From NCBI GenBank assembly GCA_965217825.1, contig OZ244571.1, positions 2,976,001 through 3,040,000 on the forward strand: a DNA stretch of 64,000 bases, given 5' to 3'. Source of the DNA: VXNE01 sp965217825. GTDB lineage: Bacteria; Pseudomonadota; Gammaproteobacteria; Pseudomonadales; Azotimanducaceae. Shown here piece by piece: positions 33,081-41,699 of the stretch. The notes beneath the pieces were generated by a model that made no database searches, had not been told where the DNA came from, and saw nothing but the letters and a program-made list of their open reading frames with translations. Each line of letters opens with the position of its first letter. Position 1 is the stretch's first letter. The translations under genes were made by a program, and so were the position numbers.

Positions 33081-33476
33081 TTACGGCGCCATCAAGCCCG
33101 CAGCTTCCTTCTCCAATGCCACCAGACGCTTGACCCAGTTGTGCAGGAGGAGGAAGTCCGCACCGTTGAAGCCGAAGGTTTCGCTGATTTCCTTCAGCAA
33201 ACACTCCTCCTCTATTTCCAATGCGCCGTCCACATAGCTAAGCCGCAAGAGGTTCAACATGGCGATCGTTTGCGCGCGGCGAGTGGAGAAGATCTCGCCA
33301 ATGCCCTCGAGTTCCAGGTAATCGGCCTCGGTGGCCGGATGCAACGCCATCTCGCGTTTGAACTCATCCAGCATCGATTCTTCGTTGGGGTCCAGAAGGC
33401 CGTCGGAAACCACGACATTGTGGGCCAAGCCAAGCAACGCCTTGCGCTGTTCACTGGTAAGCGACGAGAGCCACAT
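33081..33476 (-). CDS. TerB-family protein
   Basis: A 131-aa all-helical cytosolic protein of the TerB/DjlA-N superfamily: residues 10-30 (RKALLGLAHNVVVSDGLLDPNE) and RLSYVDGALEIEEECLLKEI show the paired acidic helix-loop-helix repeats (D-G-x-x-x-x-E-E) typical of TerB. TerB proteins are linked to tellurite resistance and membrane stress, and in DjlA the same fold is fused to a J-domain. Here it converges on a membrane J-domain gene, 29 bp away, which suggests a functional link. Confidence 0.8.
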   Translation of the reverse strand: MWLSSLTSEQRKALLGLAHNVVVSDGLLDPNEESMLDEFKREMALHPATEADYLELEGIGEIFSTRRAQTIAMLNLLRLSYVDGALEIEEECLLKEISETFGFNGADFLLLHNWVKRLVALEKEAAGLMAP

Positions 33477-33501
33477 CGTCGAAATGCTCGGTCAATACGT
33501 G

Positions 33502-33633
33502 TCAGCTAGCCTGCGTAACGCTCGTTACGAAACTCGATATCATGATGACTACCGCCAGCCAGCCCCACAGGAGAAACAGCTTCATCACCCACGATTGGCT
33601 GCGAAAATCATCAAGCAGCAGGCGCATTGACAT
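33502..33633 (-). CDS. Candidate 43-aa single-helix membrane microprotein
   Basis: A short frame starting at ATG 33633 with GGAG 4 bp upstream, encoding 43 residues: a charged N-terminus (MRLLLDDFRSQSW) followed by a hydrophobic helix (KLFLLWGWLAVVIMISSFV). It lies in the gap between the TerB gene and the large nuclease gene. No homology was recognised; the support is the ribosome-binding site and the amphipathic-plus-membrane layout. A longer upstream frame to 33813 is not credible. Confidence 0.4.
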   Translation of the reverse strand: MSMRLLLDDFRSQSWVMKLFLLWGWLAVVIMISSFVTSVTQAS

Positions 33634-33745
33634 CCTACTCCGGCAAAAGCGCGAGAATATCACAGCTGGGCCAACCCACCGGTCGCCGTGGCGGCCATCC
33701 GACCGGCGAAAGGGCGCACCGGGCGAATTCGCCAGCATAGAATAG

Positions 33746-36280
33746 GTGCCCGTGCTTCCAACCCTCGTCACGCTCGACGCGAAGCTCCGGAAAACGTTGC
33801 CGGAAACTCCCACGGCGACGCCCCGGGCCCGCTTGGCGCGAGAAATGAAGTCGGCCTACAGCCTCGCCATGGTCGAAGCTGGCAGGACCGGTTGGCGAAC
33901 GGCCGACGTGTTGCCCATCGATACGTTGCTCATCCGCCGCTACGAGGAGCTCGCCGATGCTGCTTGGGCTGGCGCCTCGCGCGTGCTTCTTTCCCGTGAC
34001 GCGTTTCGCATCGCGGCCGAACGTGCGGCGCCGGACGAAGACCTGGCGCGGCATGTCGAACTCTTCATGACCGCCTGGGGACTGGCCCACGAGTGGCAGT
34101 TGTTTGACCACGCCTCGGAGTTGCAGCGGACGGAAAACGGCCGCGCCTTCTTTGACTGGGCCCGCCGCCTCGATAGCGAATGCCGCGAAAACGGCTGGAT
34201 CACTACGCCGGAATTGCCTGCGATACTGGCGCTGTCGGCGCGAGAGGGAGTCGCCCTGCCCCGCCACATGGCCCTCGTGGGCGTTGATCGGCTCTCGCCA
34301 GCCCGGCGAGGTTGGATCGAAGCCCTCGCCGCGTCCGGCGCCAGGATCGAAGAACACCCCTTGCCCTCCGCGCGGGCGTGCGCCGTCACGCGCATGGTGC
34401 GGATACAGACGTCTTCGGAAGAACTTGCGCTCGTGGCGGCGTGGGCCCGGGAAACCCTGGCGACGAATCCGAAGACCACCGTGGGGATCGTTGCGCCGAC
34501 GTTGAACCGCGCGTATGTCCGATTCCGCACGCAATTCCAGGCGGCGTTCGACGAATTCGACGATATTGACGGTTTCGTGAACTTCGGTGGCGGCGGCAGA
34601 CTCGCGGGCGAAGGCGTATGCAGGGATGCGTTGCGGCTGATCGAATGGTCCCTGCATCCCCTGCACTTCGAAGTCGTCGCCGCATTGCTCCGCTCGCGCT
34701 TTGTCCGCCTACCGGCGGGCGCAGCGGGCGCCCTCCCCGCCACTTTGCCGACATTCTTCGACCTGCCGCGATACATAAACCCATCGGACACGCTCGCCAA
34801 GTTGAGCCGCGCCGCGCCGACATTGGAACATCCGTCCGCGTGGGGACGCCACTTTCGCCGCCTGCTGCTTGAGACCCGCTGGCACGAGATCGATCTTGAG
34901 CGACGGTCCCATGAAGCGCGCGTGCAATTCGATACGTTGTTGCTCCGTTTCGGCGAACAGGATCCCGTCGTCGGCCGATGCACGGGCGCGGAAGCGTTCC
35001 GAATGCTGAAGATGATCGCCGCGACCCAGACCTTTGCCGAACGCTCGCCGGTCGCGCCGGTCCAGGTGTTGAGTCGGGAAGACTCCCTCGGCCTCACTTT
35101 CGACAAAATGTGGGTGTTGGGCGCCGACGACTCAAGTTGGCCAGGTCCGTCGGACCCGAACCCGTTCATTCCAACACGGCTGCAAAGGGATGCCGGCGTG
35201 CCGCGTGTGACCCAAACGGACGAACTGCACTGGGCCCGAAATACCACCGCGTCCTGGCTCGCCAACGCCGGGCAAGTGACTTTCAGCTATGCGGAAACCG
35301 ACGGCGATACCAAGCGGGGACCAAGCCGTCTGCTGCCGCGACTACGCCCCGTCAACGCTAGCGCAATCCTTCGCGATCCCCTCCTCGCGCGATACCGACA
35401 TCCCTACATGCGACGCAGGCCAGTCCTCCGGGAACAGCGAATCGACAAACGCGGCTCCAGGCTTGAATCTCCCATCGTCGTGAGCGGCGGCGTTTCCGTA
35501 TTGCGAGACCAGTCGATATGCCCCTTCCGGGCGTATGCGATCCACCGTCTCGATCTGGCCGCGGCGCGGCCTCCCCACAGTCTGCCCGATGCGCTTGACC
35601 GCGGCGTGCTGGCGCACGATGCCGCGGCACGGCTTTTCGCCGCACATGGCACTTCGAACGAGTTACTTGCCTTGTCGGCCGAGGACATACGCGCCGTCGT
35701 CGCCAGCACGGTCGATGCGCGCGGCGCGAATTGGCCGGAAGTGTTCCGCGAAAGAGAAACGCGCAGGCTGGCATCGCTGCTTTCGGAATGGCTGCAAATC
35801 GAGCGCGAACGACCCCCGTTCGAAGTGGAGACCGTGGAAGGTCCGACTTCCATCGACTTGGGCGGGCTGGAGTTTCGACTTCGACCGGACCGGCGCGACC
35901 GGACGGAGGACGGCCAAGTGGTGGTAATGGACTTCAAGACTTCTCCGGCCTCTGTCGCGGATTGGCGATTGCCCCGCCCGCGCGAACCGCAACTGCCCCT
36001 CTACGCGACAGCTGGGCCAAACGCGAACGCGGCCGCCTTGGCCCTACTGGTTCGTGGTTCGATCCGCCTTATCGGCATCGCCGACGACATGTCCGGATTT
36101 GGCCGCCCGGAGCGACTCGGTGCCGAGGACTTTGAAACCCTGAAGGCGAATTGGCACGACGCGCTCCTCGCTCTGGCGCGCGAATACCAGGGCGGCCTGG
36201 CGACGGTCGCCCCGCAGAGAGCGACGGATTGTCGAAACTGCCATCTGCATTCGCTCTGCAGAGTGTTTGAATCCCAGTGA
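33746..36280 (+). CDS. AddB/RecB-like PD-(D/E)XK nuclease, probable DNA repair protein
   Basis: An 844-aa protein of the class annotated as probable DNA repair protein (TIGR03623 type), resembling AddB. The N-terminal two thirds is a degenerate helicase-like region (LVGVDRLSPARRGWIEAL, LGLTFDKMWVLGADDSSWPG). The C-terminus is a RecB-family nuclease: VVVMDFKTSPASVADW with catalytic Asp and Lys (about 728-731) and QLPLYA as the QxxxY motif. Four cysteines (DQSICPFRA, about 592; CRNCHLHSLC, about 829-838; C-x2-C-x5-C) match the 4Fe-4S staple of AddB-type nucleases. The start is GTG 33746. It overlaps the helicase gene by 4 bp. Confidence 0.85.
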   Translation: MPVLPTLVTLDAKLRKTLPETPTATPRARLAREMKSAYSLAMVEAGRTGWRTADVLPIDTLLIRRYEELADAAWAGASRVLLSRDAFRIAAERAAPDEDLARHVELFMTAWGLAHEWQLFDHASELQRTENGRAFFDWARRLDSECRENGWITTPELPAILALSAREGVALPRHMALVGVDRLSPARRGWIEALAASGARIEEHPLPSARACAVTRMVRIQTSSEELALVAAWARETLATNPKTTVGIVAPTLNRAYVRFRTQFQAAFDEFDDIDGFVNFGGGGRLAGEGVCRDALRLIEWSLHPLHFEVVAALLRSRFVRLPAGAAGALPATLPTFFDLPRYINPSDTLAKLSRAAPTLEHPSAWGRHFRRLLLETRWHEIDLERRSHEARVQFDTLLLRFGEQDPVVGRCTGAEAFRMLKMIAATQTFAERSPVAPVQVLSREDSLGLTFDKMWVLGADDSSWPGPSDPNPFIPTRLQRDAGVPRVTQTDELHWARNTTASWLANAGQVTFSYAETDGDTKRGPSRLLPRLRPVNASAILRDPLLARYRHPYMRRRPVLREQRIDKRGSRLESPIVVSGGVSVLRDQSICPFRAYAIHRLDLAAARPPHSLPDALDRGVLAHDAAARLFAAHGTSNELLALSAEDIRAVVASTVDARGANWPEVFRERETRRLASLLSEWLQIERERPPFEVETVEGPTSIDLGGLEFRLRPDRRDRTEDGQVVVMDFKTSPASVADWRLPRPREPQLPLYATAGPNANAAALALLVRGSIRLIGIADDMSGFGRPERLGAEDFETLKANWHDALLALAREYQGGLATVAPQRATDCRNCHLHSLCRVFESQ

Positions 36281-39200
36281 AACGCCTCCTGGACGATAGC
36301 GAGGCACGCGAGATTGCCGTAGACCCGCGGCAGTCGGTCATCCTTCAGGCCCCTGCCGGTTCCGGCAAGACATCGCTGCTGGTTCGACGCTATCTCGCGC
36401 TCCTTGGCCATGTCGAGCGTCCCGAGCAAATCCTCGCCATTACGTTCACGCGCAAGGCCGCTGGCGAGATGCGCCAGCGGGTGTTGCGGGCGCTGGCAAG
36501 TCGAACGAAGGATGCGGTCGCCGCCATCGAGCGCGATGCGCGTTTGAGCTGGCACCTGCTCGAACAACCCCAGCGAATCAAGATACAGACCATCGACGCC
36601 TTCGCTCTCAGTCTGGCGCGACGGATGCCCGCGGGGAGTCGGTTCGGCTTCGACGCCAACTTCGTCGAGGACGCCGAGGCTGTCTACGCCATTGCCGTGG
36701 ATCGGCTATTCGAAAGACTCCACGGCGATCCGGCCGCACCGCTGCTCGCTGACTTTCTCGCGTTGATCGACAACGAGTACAACGAAGCACGCGCCCTGCT
36801 GACGACGATGCTGGCGCGGCGCGATCAGTGGCTGGACCCCATCGTTGCCGTTGCGCAGCACGCCCAGCGTCCGGAGGTCGTGGCGGCAAGCGTCGAAAGG
36901 GCCATCCGCGCACTGAATCGCACCATGATCGCGAGGATTGCGGATGCGGTCCCCGCGCAGTTGCTCGATGACCTGGCGGAAAGCGTCGGTTTCGCCGCGG
37001 ACCAGTCGGATCGGCCGCAGCCCGGTCCGCTCGATGCCGACAACGTCGAGGCATGGCGTGCGGCGGCCAGACTGGCGACTACCGATAGGGGCGCGGCGCG
37101 CCGGCTTCTCACCGCGCGCGATGGCTTTCCGCCGTACGCAAGGGCCGAGAAGGCCCGTGCCATGGAGCTGATCAAGGCGCTCGACGCACACGGCGCTACG
37201 CCGCATTTCGCAGCCATCAGGGAAGCGCCCGACAACGCGTTGCCGGATGCGGAACGAATGGCAATCACGTTTTTCGCCGTCGCGCTTTCGCTCCTGAAAG
37301 TAGAGCTCGACGCAGTATTCCGCGACCTTGGCGCGGTCGACTTCCCGGAACTGATCATCAATGCGCGCCGGGCTCTCGAACGCGAAGGTGCGCCCACGGA
37401 CCTTGCCCTGGCCATGGACTACCGGATTGCGCACATATTGGTGGATGAATTTCAGGACACTTCCCTCGGTCAATACCGCCTCCTGCAGACGCTGATGGAG
37501 TCGTGGCACGAGGGCGATGGCAACTCGTTCTTCGCTGTCGGCGACCCCATGCAATCGGTGTATCGATTTCGAGACGCCGACGTGCGCCTGTACCAGGAAA
37601 CGTTTGCGCGAGGAATCGGGCAAGTGCCTCTCCGGGGGCTGCACCTGACGAGCAACTTTCGTTCCCGCTCGGGTCTGGTGGATTGGTGCAACGCGACTTT
37701 CGGAGCGCTTTTCGGCGCCGATTCCATCGACCAGGTGGGCTACCAACCGTCCATACCCGCGACCACAGCCGGCGGCGAAGTGCGAGCCGTCGTGTGTCTC
37801 GAAGACGCCGCCGGCCGGCGGCAGAGCACGCAGGTCGTTCAGCGAATTCTCGAAATCAGGCGCGAATGTCCCAAAGACTCCATCGCCGTGCTCGTGCGGG
37901 CGCGAACCGCACTGGCGGGTTTGTTGCCGGCGCTGCGCCGCGCCGGCATTTCGTGGCAGGGCAAGGACATCGAACTCCTGGCCGATACCGGCGTAGTACG
38001 TGACCTGCACGCGCTAACCCTGGCGCTGGCGAACGCGAATGATCGATTTGTATGGCTTTGCGTGCTGCGTTCGCCCCTGATCGGTATGCGTCTGCCCGAT
38101 CTGGAGCGCGCGGCACAAGCACGAGGCATCGACGACATGCTGCGTGTGGTTGGCTACTCGCAAGACGGCGGACGAAGAATCGCCCGCCTCGCGCAGGTCC
38201 TGGCGCGGCAACCGAGAGGCGGTTCCGCGCGCCGCCGGGTGGAATGGCTTTGGCTGCGTCTCGGCGGAGTCGACGCGTATGACAGCGATACGCACCTGGA
38301 CGATGCCGAACGCTACCTGGATCTTCTGGGAGAGCTTGCGTCCCCGGATTCGGCACCGAGCGCGCTCTGGTCCGCCGTCGGCCGGCTGTATGCGTCTTCT
38401 TTGGCCGAAGGACATGCCATAGAAGTCATGACAATCCACAAGGCGAAGGGGTTGGAGTTCGATCATGTCATCGTGCCCGGCCTGGAGAAGACAATGCGCC
38501 GTCCAGATCCGGCGCTCGTGCTCTGGCGCCCCGAAGGCGACGACCTGCTGATGGCAACAACGAAGTCGCGCGAAAATGGCTCGTTGTACCGCTGGCTTGT
38601 TCGCGAGGAACGTACCCGGGACCGGAACGAACTCGGTCGCCTGATCTACGTCGCTGCGACCCGCGCGATCAAGTCACTGACATGGTTTGGGAGTCTCGAC
38701 CGGGGAGTCGATTCGCCACCGCCGCGCGAGTCCATGCTGTCGATGGTCTGGCCGTTGATCAGGGAACAGGCCGTGTTCGTCCAGCCCGCACCAGAGGTCG
38801 AGCCAAGTAATCTGCGGCATGGCAACGTTGTCAACAGCCTGCCCGGTAACTATGTATGGACGCCGCCGGTCGCGCTGCCGGAAGTCGCGATGGATCCTCT
38901 TCCCCCTACGGACACAACCGCTAGTAGTCTGATCGTAGATCAGCCCGAAACGGCCATCGGCAATATCGTGCACGGCGAACTGAAGCGACTCGCTGCGACA
39001 CCACTACCCGATTCGCCCGCCCATCTGGCTGCGCGAGAGGCAGCTTGGGATCGGCTATTGCGCCGCGATGGCATCAAGACGGCCGGCGTGCTGGCGGAGA
39101 TTCGCAGGCAAGTCGCCGGCGTTCTGGACGACGAATACGGTCGTTGGCTGCTCGACGCCGCCCGACGCGATGCGGAATCGGAAGCGCCGTACACAGCGTT

Positions 39201-39480
39201 CATCGACGGCGAACTCCGCAATGTGGTCATTGATCGAACGTTCGTCGACGACGCCGGATGTCGTTGGATCGTCGACTACAAGACCGCGGTGCCCAAGAAC
39301 GGCCAGGACGAGGCCGAGTTCACGCAGCTGCAGGTGTATCGGCACTCGGCGCAGCTTGCGTTGTATGCGAGGGTCTTGTCTGAACTGGACGACCCGCGCC
39401 CCATCAAGACGGCGCTATACCTGACGGCCCTGCCGAAATTGGTGGAGGTCGAAGCAGGCAGATCCACGCGTGAGGCTTGA
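36277..39480 (+). CDS. AddA/UvrD-like helicase-nuclease
   Basis: A 1067-aa superfamily 1A helicase with a C-terminal nuclease domain. Motif I is APAGSGKTSLLVRRYLALL (about 25-43), TFTRKAAGEMRQRV is motif Ia, motif II is LVDEFQDTSLGQYRLLQTLM (about 388), and motifs IV-VI include LTSNFRSRSGLVDWCN, IEVMTIHKAKGLEFDHVIVPGL and LIYVAATRAIKSL. The nuclease motif IVDYKTAVPKN (about 998) is followed by QLQVYRHSAQLALYARVL. With the preceding gene (4-bp overlap) it forms a two-subunit end-processing complex for double-strand break repair, analogous to AddAB or RecBCD. Confidence 0.9.
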   Translation: MKRLLDDSEAREIAVDPRQSVILQAPAGSGKTSLLVRRYLALLGHVERPEQILAITFTRKAAGEMRQRVLRALASRTKDAVAAIERDARLSWHLLEQPQRIKIQTIDAFALSLARRMPAGSRFGFDANFVEDAEAVYAIAVDRLFERLHGDPAAPLLADFLALIDNEYNEARALLTTMLARRDQWLDPIVAVAQHAQRPEVVAASVERAIRALNRTMIARIADAVPAQLLDDLAESVGFAADQSDRPQPGPLDADNVEAWRAAARLATTDRGAARRLLTARDGFPPYARAEKARAMELIKALDAHGATPHFAAIREAPDNALPDAERMAITFFAVALSLLKVELDAVFRDLGAVDFPELIINARRALEREGAPTDLALAMDYRIAHILVDEFQDTSLGQYRLLQTLMESWHEGDGNSFFAVGDPMQSVYRFRDADVRLYQETFARGIGQVPLRGLHLTSNFRSRSGLVDWCNATFGALFGADSIDQVGYQPSIPATTAGGEVRAVVCLEDAAGRRQSTQVVQRILEIRRECPKDSIAVLVRARTALAGLLPALRRAGISWQGKDIELLADTGVVRDLHALTLALANANDRFVWLCVLRSPLIGMRLPDLERAAQARGIDDMLRVVGYSQDGGRRIARLAQVLARQPRGGSARRRVEWLWLRLGGVDAYDSDTHLDDAERYLDLLGELASPDSAPSALWSAVGRLYASSLAEGHAIEVMTIHKAKGLEFDHVIVPGLEKTMRRPDPALVLWRPEGDDLLMATTKSRENGSLYRWLVREERTRDRNELGRLIYVAATRAIKSLTWFGSLDRGVDSPPPRESMLSMVWPLIREQAVFVQPAPEVEPSNLRHGNVVNSLPGNYVWTPPVALPEVAMDPLPPTDTTASSLIVDQPETAIGNIVHGELKRLAATPLPDSPAHLAAREAAWDRLLRRDGIKTAGVLAEIRRQVAGVLDDEYGRWLLDAARRDAESEAPYTAFIDGELRNVVIDRTFVDDAGCRWIVDYKTAVPKNGQDEAEFTQLQVYRHSAQLALYARVLSELDDPRPIKTALYLTALPKLVEVEAGRSTREA

Positions 39481-39504
39481 CTTTATTTCGACTGACGCGA
39501 CAAT
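39477..39504 (+). promoter_or_regulatory. aroG: Sigma-70 type promoter candidate for the aroG leader
   Basis: TTGACT (39477-39482), 16-bp spacer, GACAAT (39499-39504). It starts inside the last codons of the helicase gene and would give a transcript beginning near 39511, about 265 bp before aroG, long enough for the leader peptide and attenuator below. Confidence 0.5.
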
Positions 39505-39556
39505 CGACGCCTCGGACCAGTCAAACGAACGTCCGCCAACGGTGGGAAGATTGCAA

Positions 39557-39661
39557 ATGTTGGAGTGCACCCGGTGTCAGACACGCGCGCGAATCGCGCG
39601 AGCGTGCTGTTCGGCGCCCATTCGCTGGCGACGCTACAGGTTTACCTACCTTAAATTGTAG
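39557..39661 (+). CDS. Candidate aroG leader peptide (34 aa, aromatic-rich end)
   Basis: A short frame from ATG 39557 to TAG 39661. Its last twelve residues are RWRRYRFTYLKL: codons for Trp, Tyr, Phe and Tyr fall within an eight-codon stretch shortly before the stop, all three products of the shikimate pathway. A purine-rich GGTGGGAAG lies about 9 bp before the ATG. It is placed upstream of mutually exclusive hairpins and a terminator, and then the gene for the first shikimate-pathway enzyme. The protein itself need not have a function. The assignment is an inference from codon content and position; the arginine-rich body is unusual for a leader peptide. Confidence 0.5.
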   Translation: MLECTRCQTRARIARACCSAPIRWRRYRFTYLKL

Positions 39662-39676
39662 CGCGGCTCGTTTGCG

Positions 39677-39739
39677 GGCAGCGCTAGCTGCCTCTTGAGA
39701 CAAGACCCCGATAGGCAGCAACCATCGGGGTTTTCTTTT
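39677..39739 (+). terminator. aroG: Attenuator candidate: alternative hairpins plus rho-independent terminator before aroG
   Basis: The terminator is CCCCGAT (39706-39712) pairing with ATCGGGG (39724-39730), followed by TTTTCTTTT (39731-39739). Upstream, GGCAGC (39677-39682) pairs with GCTGCC (39687-39692). The same GCTGCCT can instead pair with AGGCAGC (39713-39719), which is the terminator loop, so this pairing and the terminator exclude each other. The terminator ends 36 bp before the aroG start, so if active it must be conditional or else act on the upstream repair operon. Confidence 0.65.
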
Positions 39740-39774
39740 GCGCATTCGGCAAGACTCTCGTGAAGGAGGCGCCC

Positions 39775-40848
39775 ATGGAACACATGACGAAACACAAGAC
39801 GGAGAACGTCAACGTGCTGGCACACGAAATACTGCCCAGCCCCCGCGCAGTGAAGGAAAACTTTCCCGCCACGCCGGAAGTCGCCACCGCGGTGCTGGAA
39901 GCTCGGCGCACTGTGCGGAACATCCTCGAACGCCGGGATCATCGCGTCCTCGTCGTCGTCGGACCGTGCTCGATCCACGACACCGACGCCGCGATCGAAT
40001 ATGCGCGCAAACTCGAGAAGCTTGCTCGGGAGACCTCGGAGAGCTTGTACCTTGTGATGCGAGCCTACTTCGAAAAGCCGCGAACAACGGTCGGCTGGAA
40101 GGGCTTCATCAACGACCCCCATCTCGACGACACGTTTCGCATCGAGGAGGGAATACGGCGTGCGCGCAAACTCCTGATCGACATCACCCGAATCGGCCTG
40201 CCGCTCTCGACCGAAGCGTTGGATCCGATCATGCCCCAGTACCTGCACGACCTGATCACCTGGTCCGCCATCGGAGCACGCACGACGGAGTCGCAGACGC
40301 ATCGGGAGATGGCGTCGGGCCTGTCCTCCATCGTCGGCGTAAAGAATGGCACCGACGGTAGTCTCATGGTCGCGGTCAACGCCCTGGGGTCCATGACCAA
40401 ACCGCACCGCTTTCTCGGCATCAATCCCTCAGGGCAGGTTGCGGTCATCCACACGCGAGGCAACGATCTGGCTCACATCGTTCTGCGCGGCGGCAACGCC
40501 GGCACGAACTACGATCCCAAGTCGATCGCCGCGTGCGAAGAAGCCCTACGCCAGGCGGGCCTTCCGGCCAACATCATGGTGGACTGCTCCCATGCCAACT
40601 CCAACAAGGATCACCGCAAACAGCCCGTTGTGGCGCGAGCGGTTGCACACCAAATCGAAGACGGCAATGCATCCATCATCGGCATCATGCTCGAAAGCAA
40701 CCTGGCGGAAGGTGGCCAGCCGCTCACTCGCGACTTGCGCTACGGCGTTTCGATCACAGACGCATGCATCGGGTGGGAGTGTACGGAATCGCTGCTGCGG
40801 GAATTGGCGGATCGGCTCATGCCCACGCTCGCGAACAGGGCTGCATGA
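39775..40848 (+). CDS. aroG: 3-deoxy-7-phosphoheptulonate (DAHP) synthase, AroG/F/H type
   Basis: A 357-aa type I DAHP synthase that condenses phosphoenolpyruvate and erythrose 4-phosphate at the entry to aromatic amino acid synthesis. Landmarks: VVVGPCSIHDTDAAIEYARK, LVMRAYFEKPRTTVGWKG, GARTTESQTHREMASGLS, VGVKNGTDGS, HIVLRGGNAGTNYD, VDCSHANSNKDHRKQ and GVSITDACIGWECTE. ATG 39775 has a strong AAGGAGG; an earlier GTG at 39760 is weaker. Which aromatic amino acid inhibits it cannot be read safely. Transcription may be controlled by the leader at 39557-39739. Confidence 0.96.
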   Translation: MEHMTKHKTENVNVLAHEILPSPRAVKENFPATPEVATAVLEARRTVRNILERRDHRVLVVVGPCSIHDTDAAIEYARKLEKLARETSESLYLVMRAYFEKPRTTVGWKGFINDPHLDDTFRIEEGIRRARKLLIDITRIGLPLSTEALDPIMPQYLHDLITWSAIGARTTESQTHREMASGLSSIVGVKNGTDGSLMVAVNALGSMTKPHRFLGINPSGQVAVIHTRGNDLAHIVLRGGNAGTNYDPKSIAACEEALRQAGLPANIMVDCSHANSNKDHRKQPVVARAVAHQIEDGNASIIGIMLESNLAEGGQPLTRDLRYGVSITDACIGWECTESLLRELADRLMPTLANRAA

Positions 40849-40883
40849 ACCCCAAACCCGCGCTTGCAGCCGGCCGCCGGCGG

Positions 40884-41462
40884 TTACCGGTAGTAGGCAT
40901 TCTCCGCAAAACTATGGTCGGTCGCGTCCCTGATTGCGGCGAGTTCCGGTATCTGGTCCATCAGCGTGTTCTCAACGCCCTGCTTTAAGGTGATGTCCAC
41001 CGCGGCGCATCCCTGGCAACCGCCGCCGAACTGCAGCACCGCAGTGTCGCCGTCTACCACCTCGACCAGCGTCACCATGCCTCCGTGCGACGCGAGACCC
41101 GGATTGATCTCGTTGTAGAGCACATAGTTGATCCTGTCTTCCAGCGGCGAGTCCGGTGTGACGTTGGGCGTGCGCGCGTTGGGCGCGCGGATCGTAAGCT
41201 GCCCGCCCAGGCGATCTTCCTGAAAGTCCACGACAGCGTCCAGTAGATACGACTCGCTACGCTTTTCGAAATACCCCGTGAACCCGCCCATATCCACCGC
41301 CACATCGTCGTCCTGCTGTTCGCCGGGACGACAGTACGCGATGCAGGTTTCGGCGTTGGGCGTGCCGGGCTGCGCCACGAAGACGCGAATCCCGCAACCC
41401 TCCTCCTGCTTCGCCAGGAGTTCTTTCAGATAGTCCTTGGCAGCGTCGGAAATTTCTATCAC
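40884..41462 (-). CDS. nfuA: Fe-S cluster biogenesis/carrier protein NfuA
   Basis: A 192-aa two-domain protein that carries 4Fe-4S clusters to target enzymes. The N-terminal degenerate A-type domain (IEISDAAKDYLKELLAKQEEGCGIRVFV) lacks the usual cluster cysteines, and the C-terminal Nfu domain has INPGLASHGGMVTLVEV and the cluster motif FGGGCQGCAAVDITLKQGVE. The start is GTG 41462, which aligns with the E. coli start; TTG 41480 is possible. It converges on aroG and lies opposite metH with a 237-bp shared upstream region. Confidence 0.95.
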   Translation of the reverse strand: MIEISDAAKDYLKELLAKQEEGCGIRVFVAQPGTPNAETCIAYCRPGEQQDDDVAVDMGGFTGYFEKRSESYLLDAVVDFQEDRLGGQLTIRAPNARTPNVTPDSPLEDRINYVLYNEINPGLASHGGMVTLVEVVDGDTAVLQFGGGCQGCAAVDITLKQGVENTLMDQIPELAAIRDATDHSFAENAYYR

Positions 41463-41603
41463 AGGGCAAATCCCGATCAAATTACTCAGGATATGTTAGC
41501 GGATCGTCTCCGCCGCGTCTGCATCATCACTCCAGGTCGCGACACGCCGCCGTCCAATCATGGGAGCGCCCATGCACTTCCAACGCCGGAAACGGGCGGC
41601 CTC

Positions 41604-41622
41604 ACATGAGATGAAGTCATGT
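41604..41622. promoter_or_regulatory. Palindrome in the nfuA-metH intergenic region
   Basis: ACATGA-N7-TCATGT is a perfect 6-bp inverted repeat 78 bp upstream of metH, of operator size. A second inverted repeat, CATGGGAGCGCCCATG, lies at 41559-41574. Neither matches a named methionine regulator box that I can assert. No cobalamin riboswitch was recognised. Confidence 0.4.
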
Positions 41623-41699
41623 TGCGCCGTTGGAACTTCAATTGCGCTCCTGTGCTGCCGGGCTAACCTGACACGTTGCGCGCGTTACGCGCTAAAGCG

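Noticed and set aside
41463..41699. Cobalamin or SAH riboswitch upstream of metH
   Set aside because: No B12-box or SAH-riboswitch-like conserved core could be recognised; only short palindromes are present.
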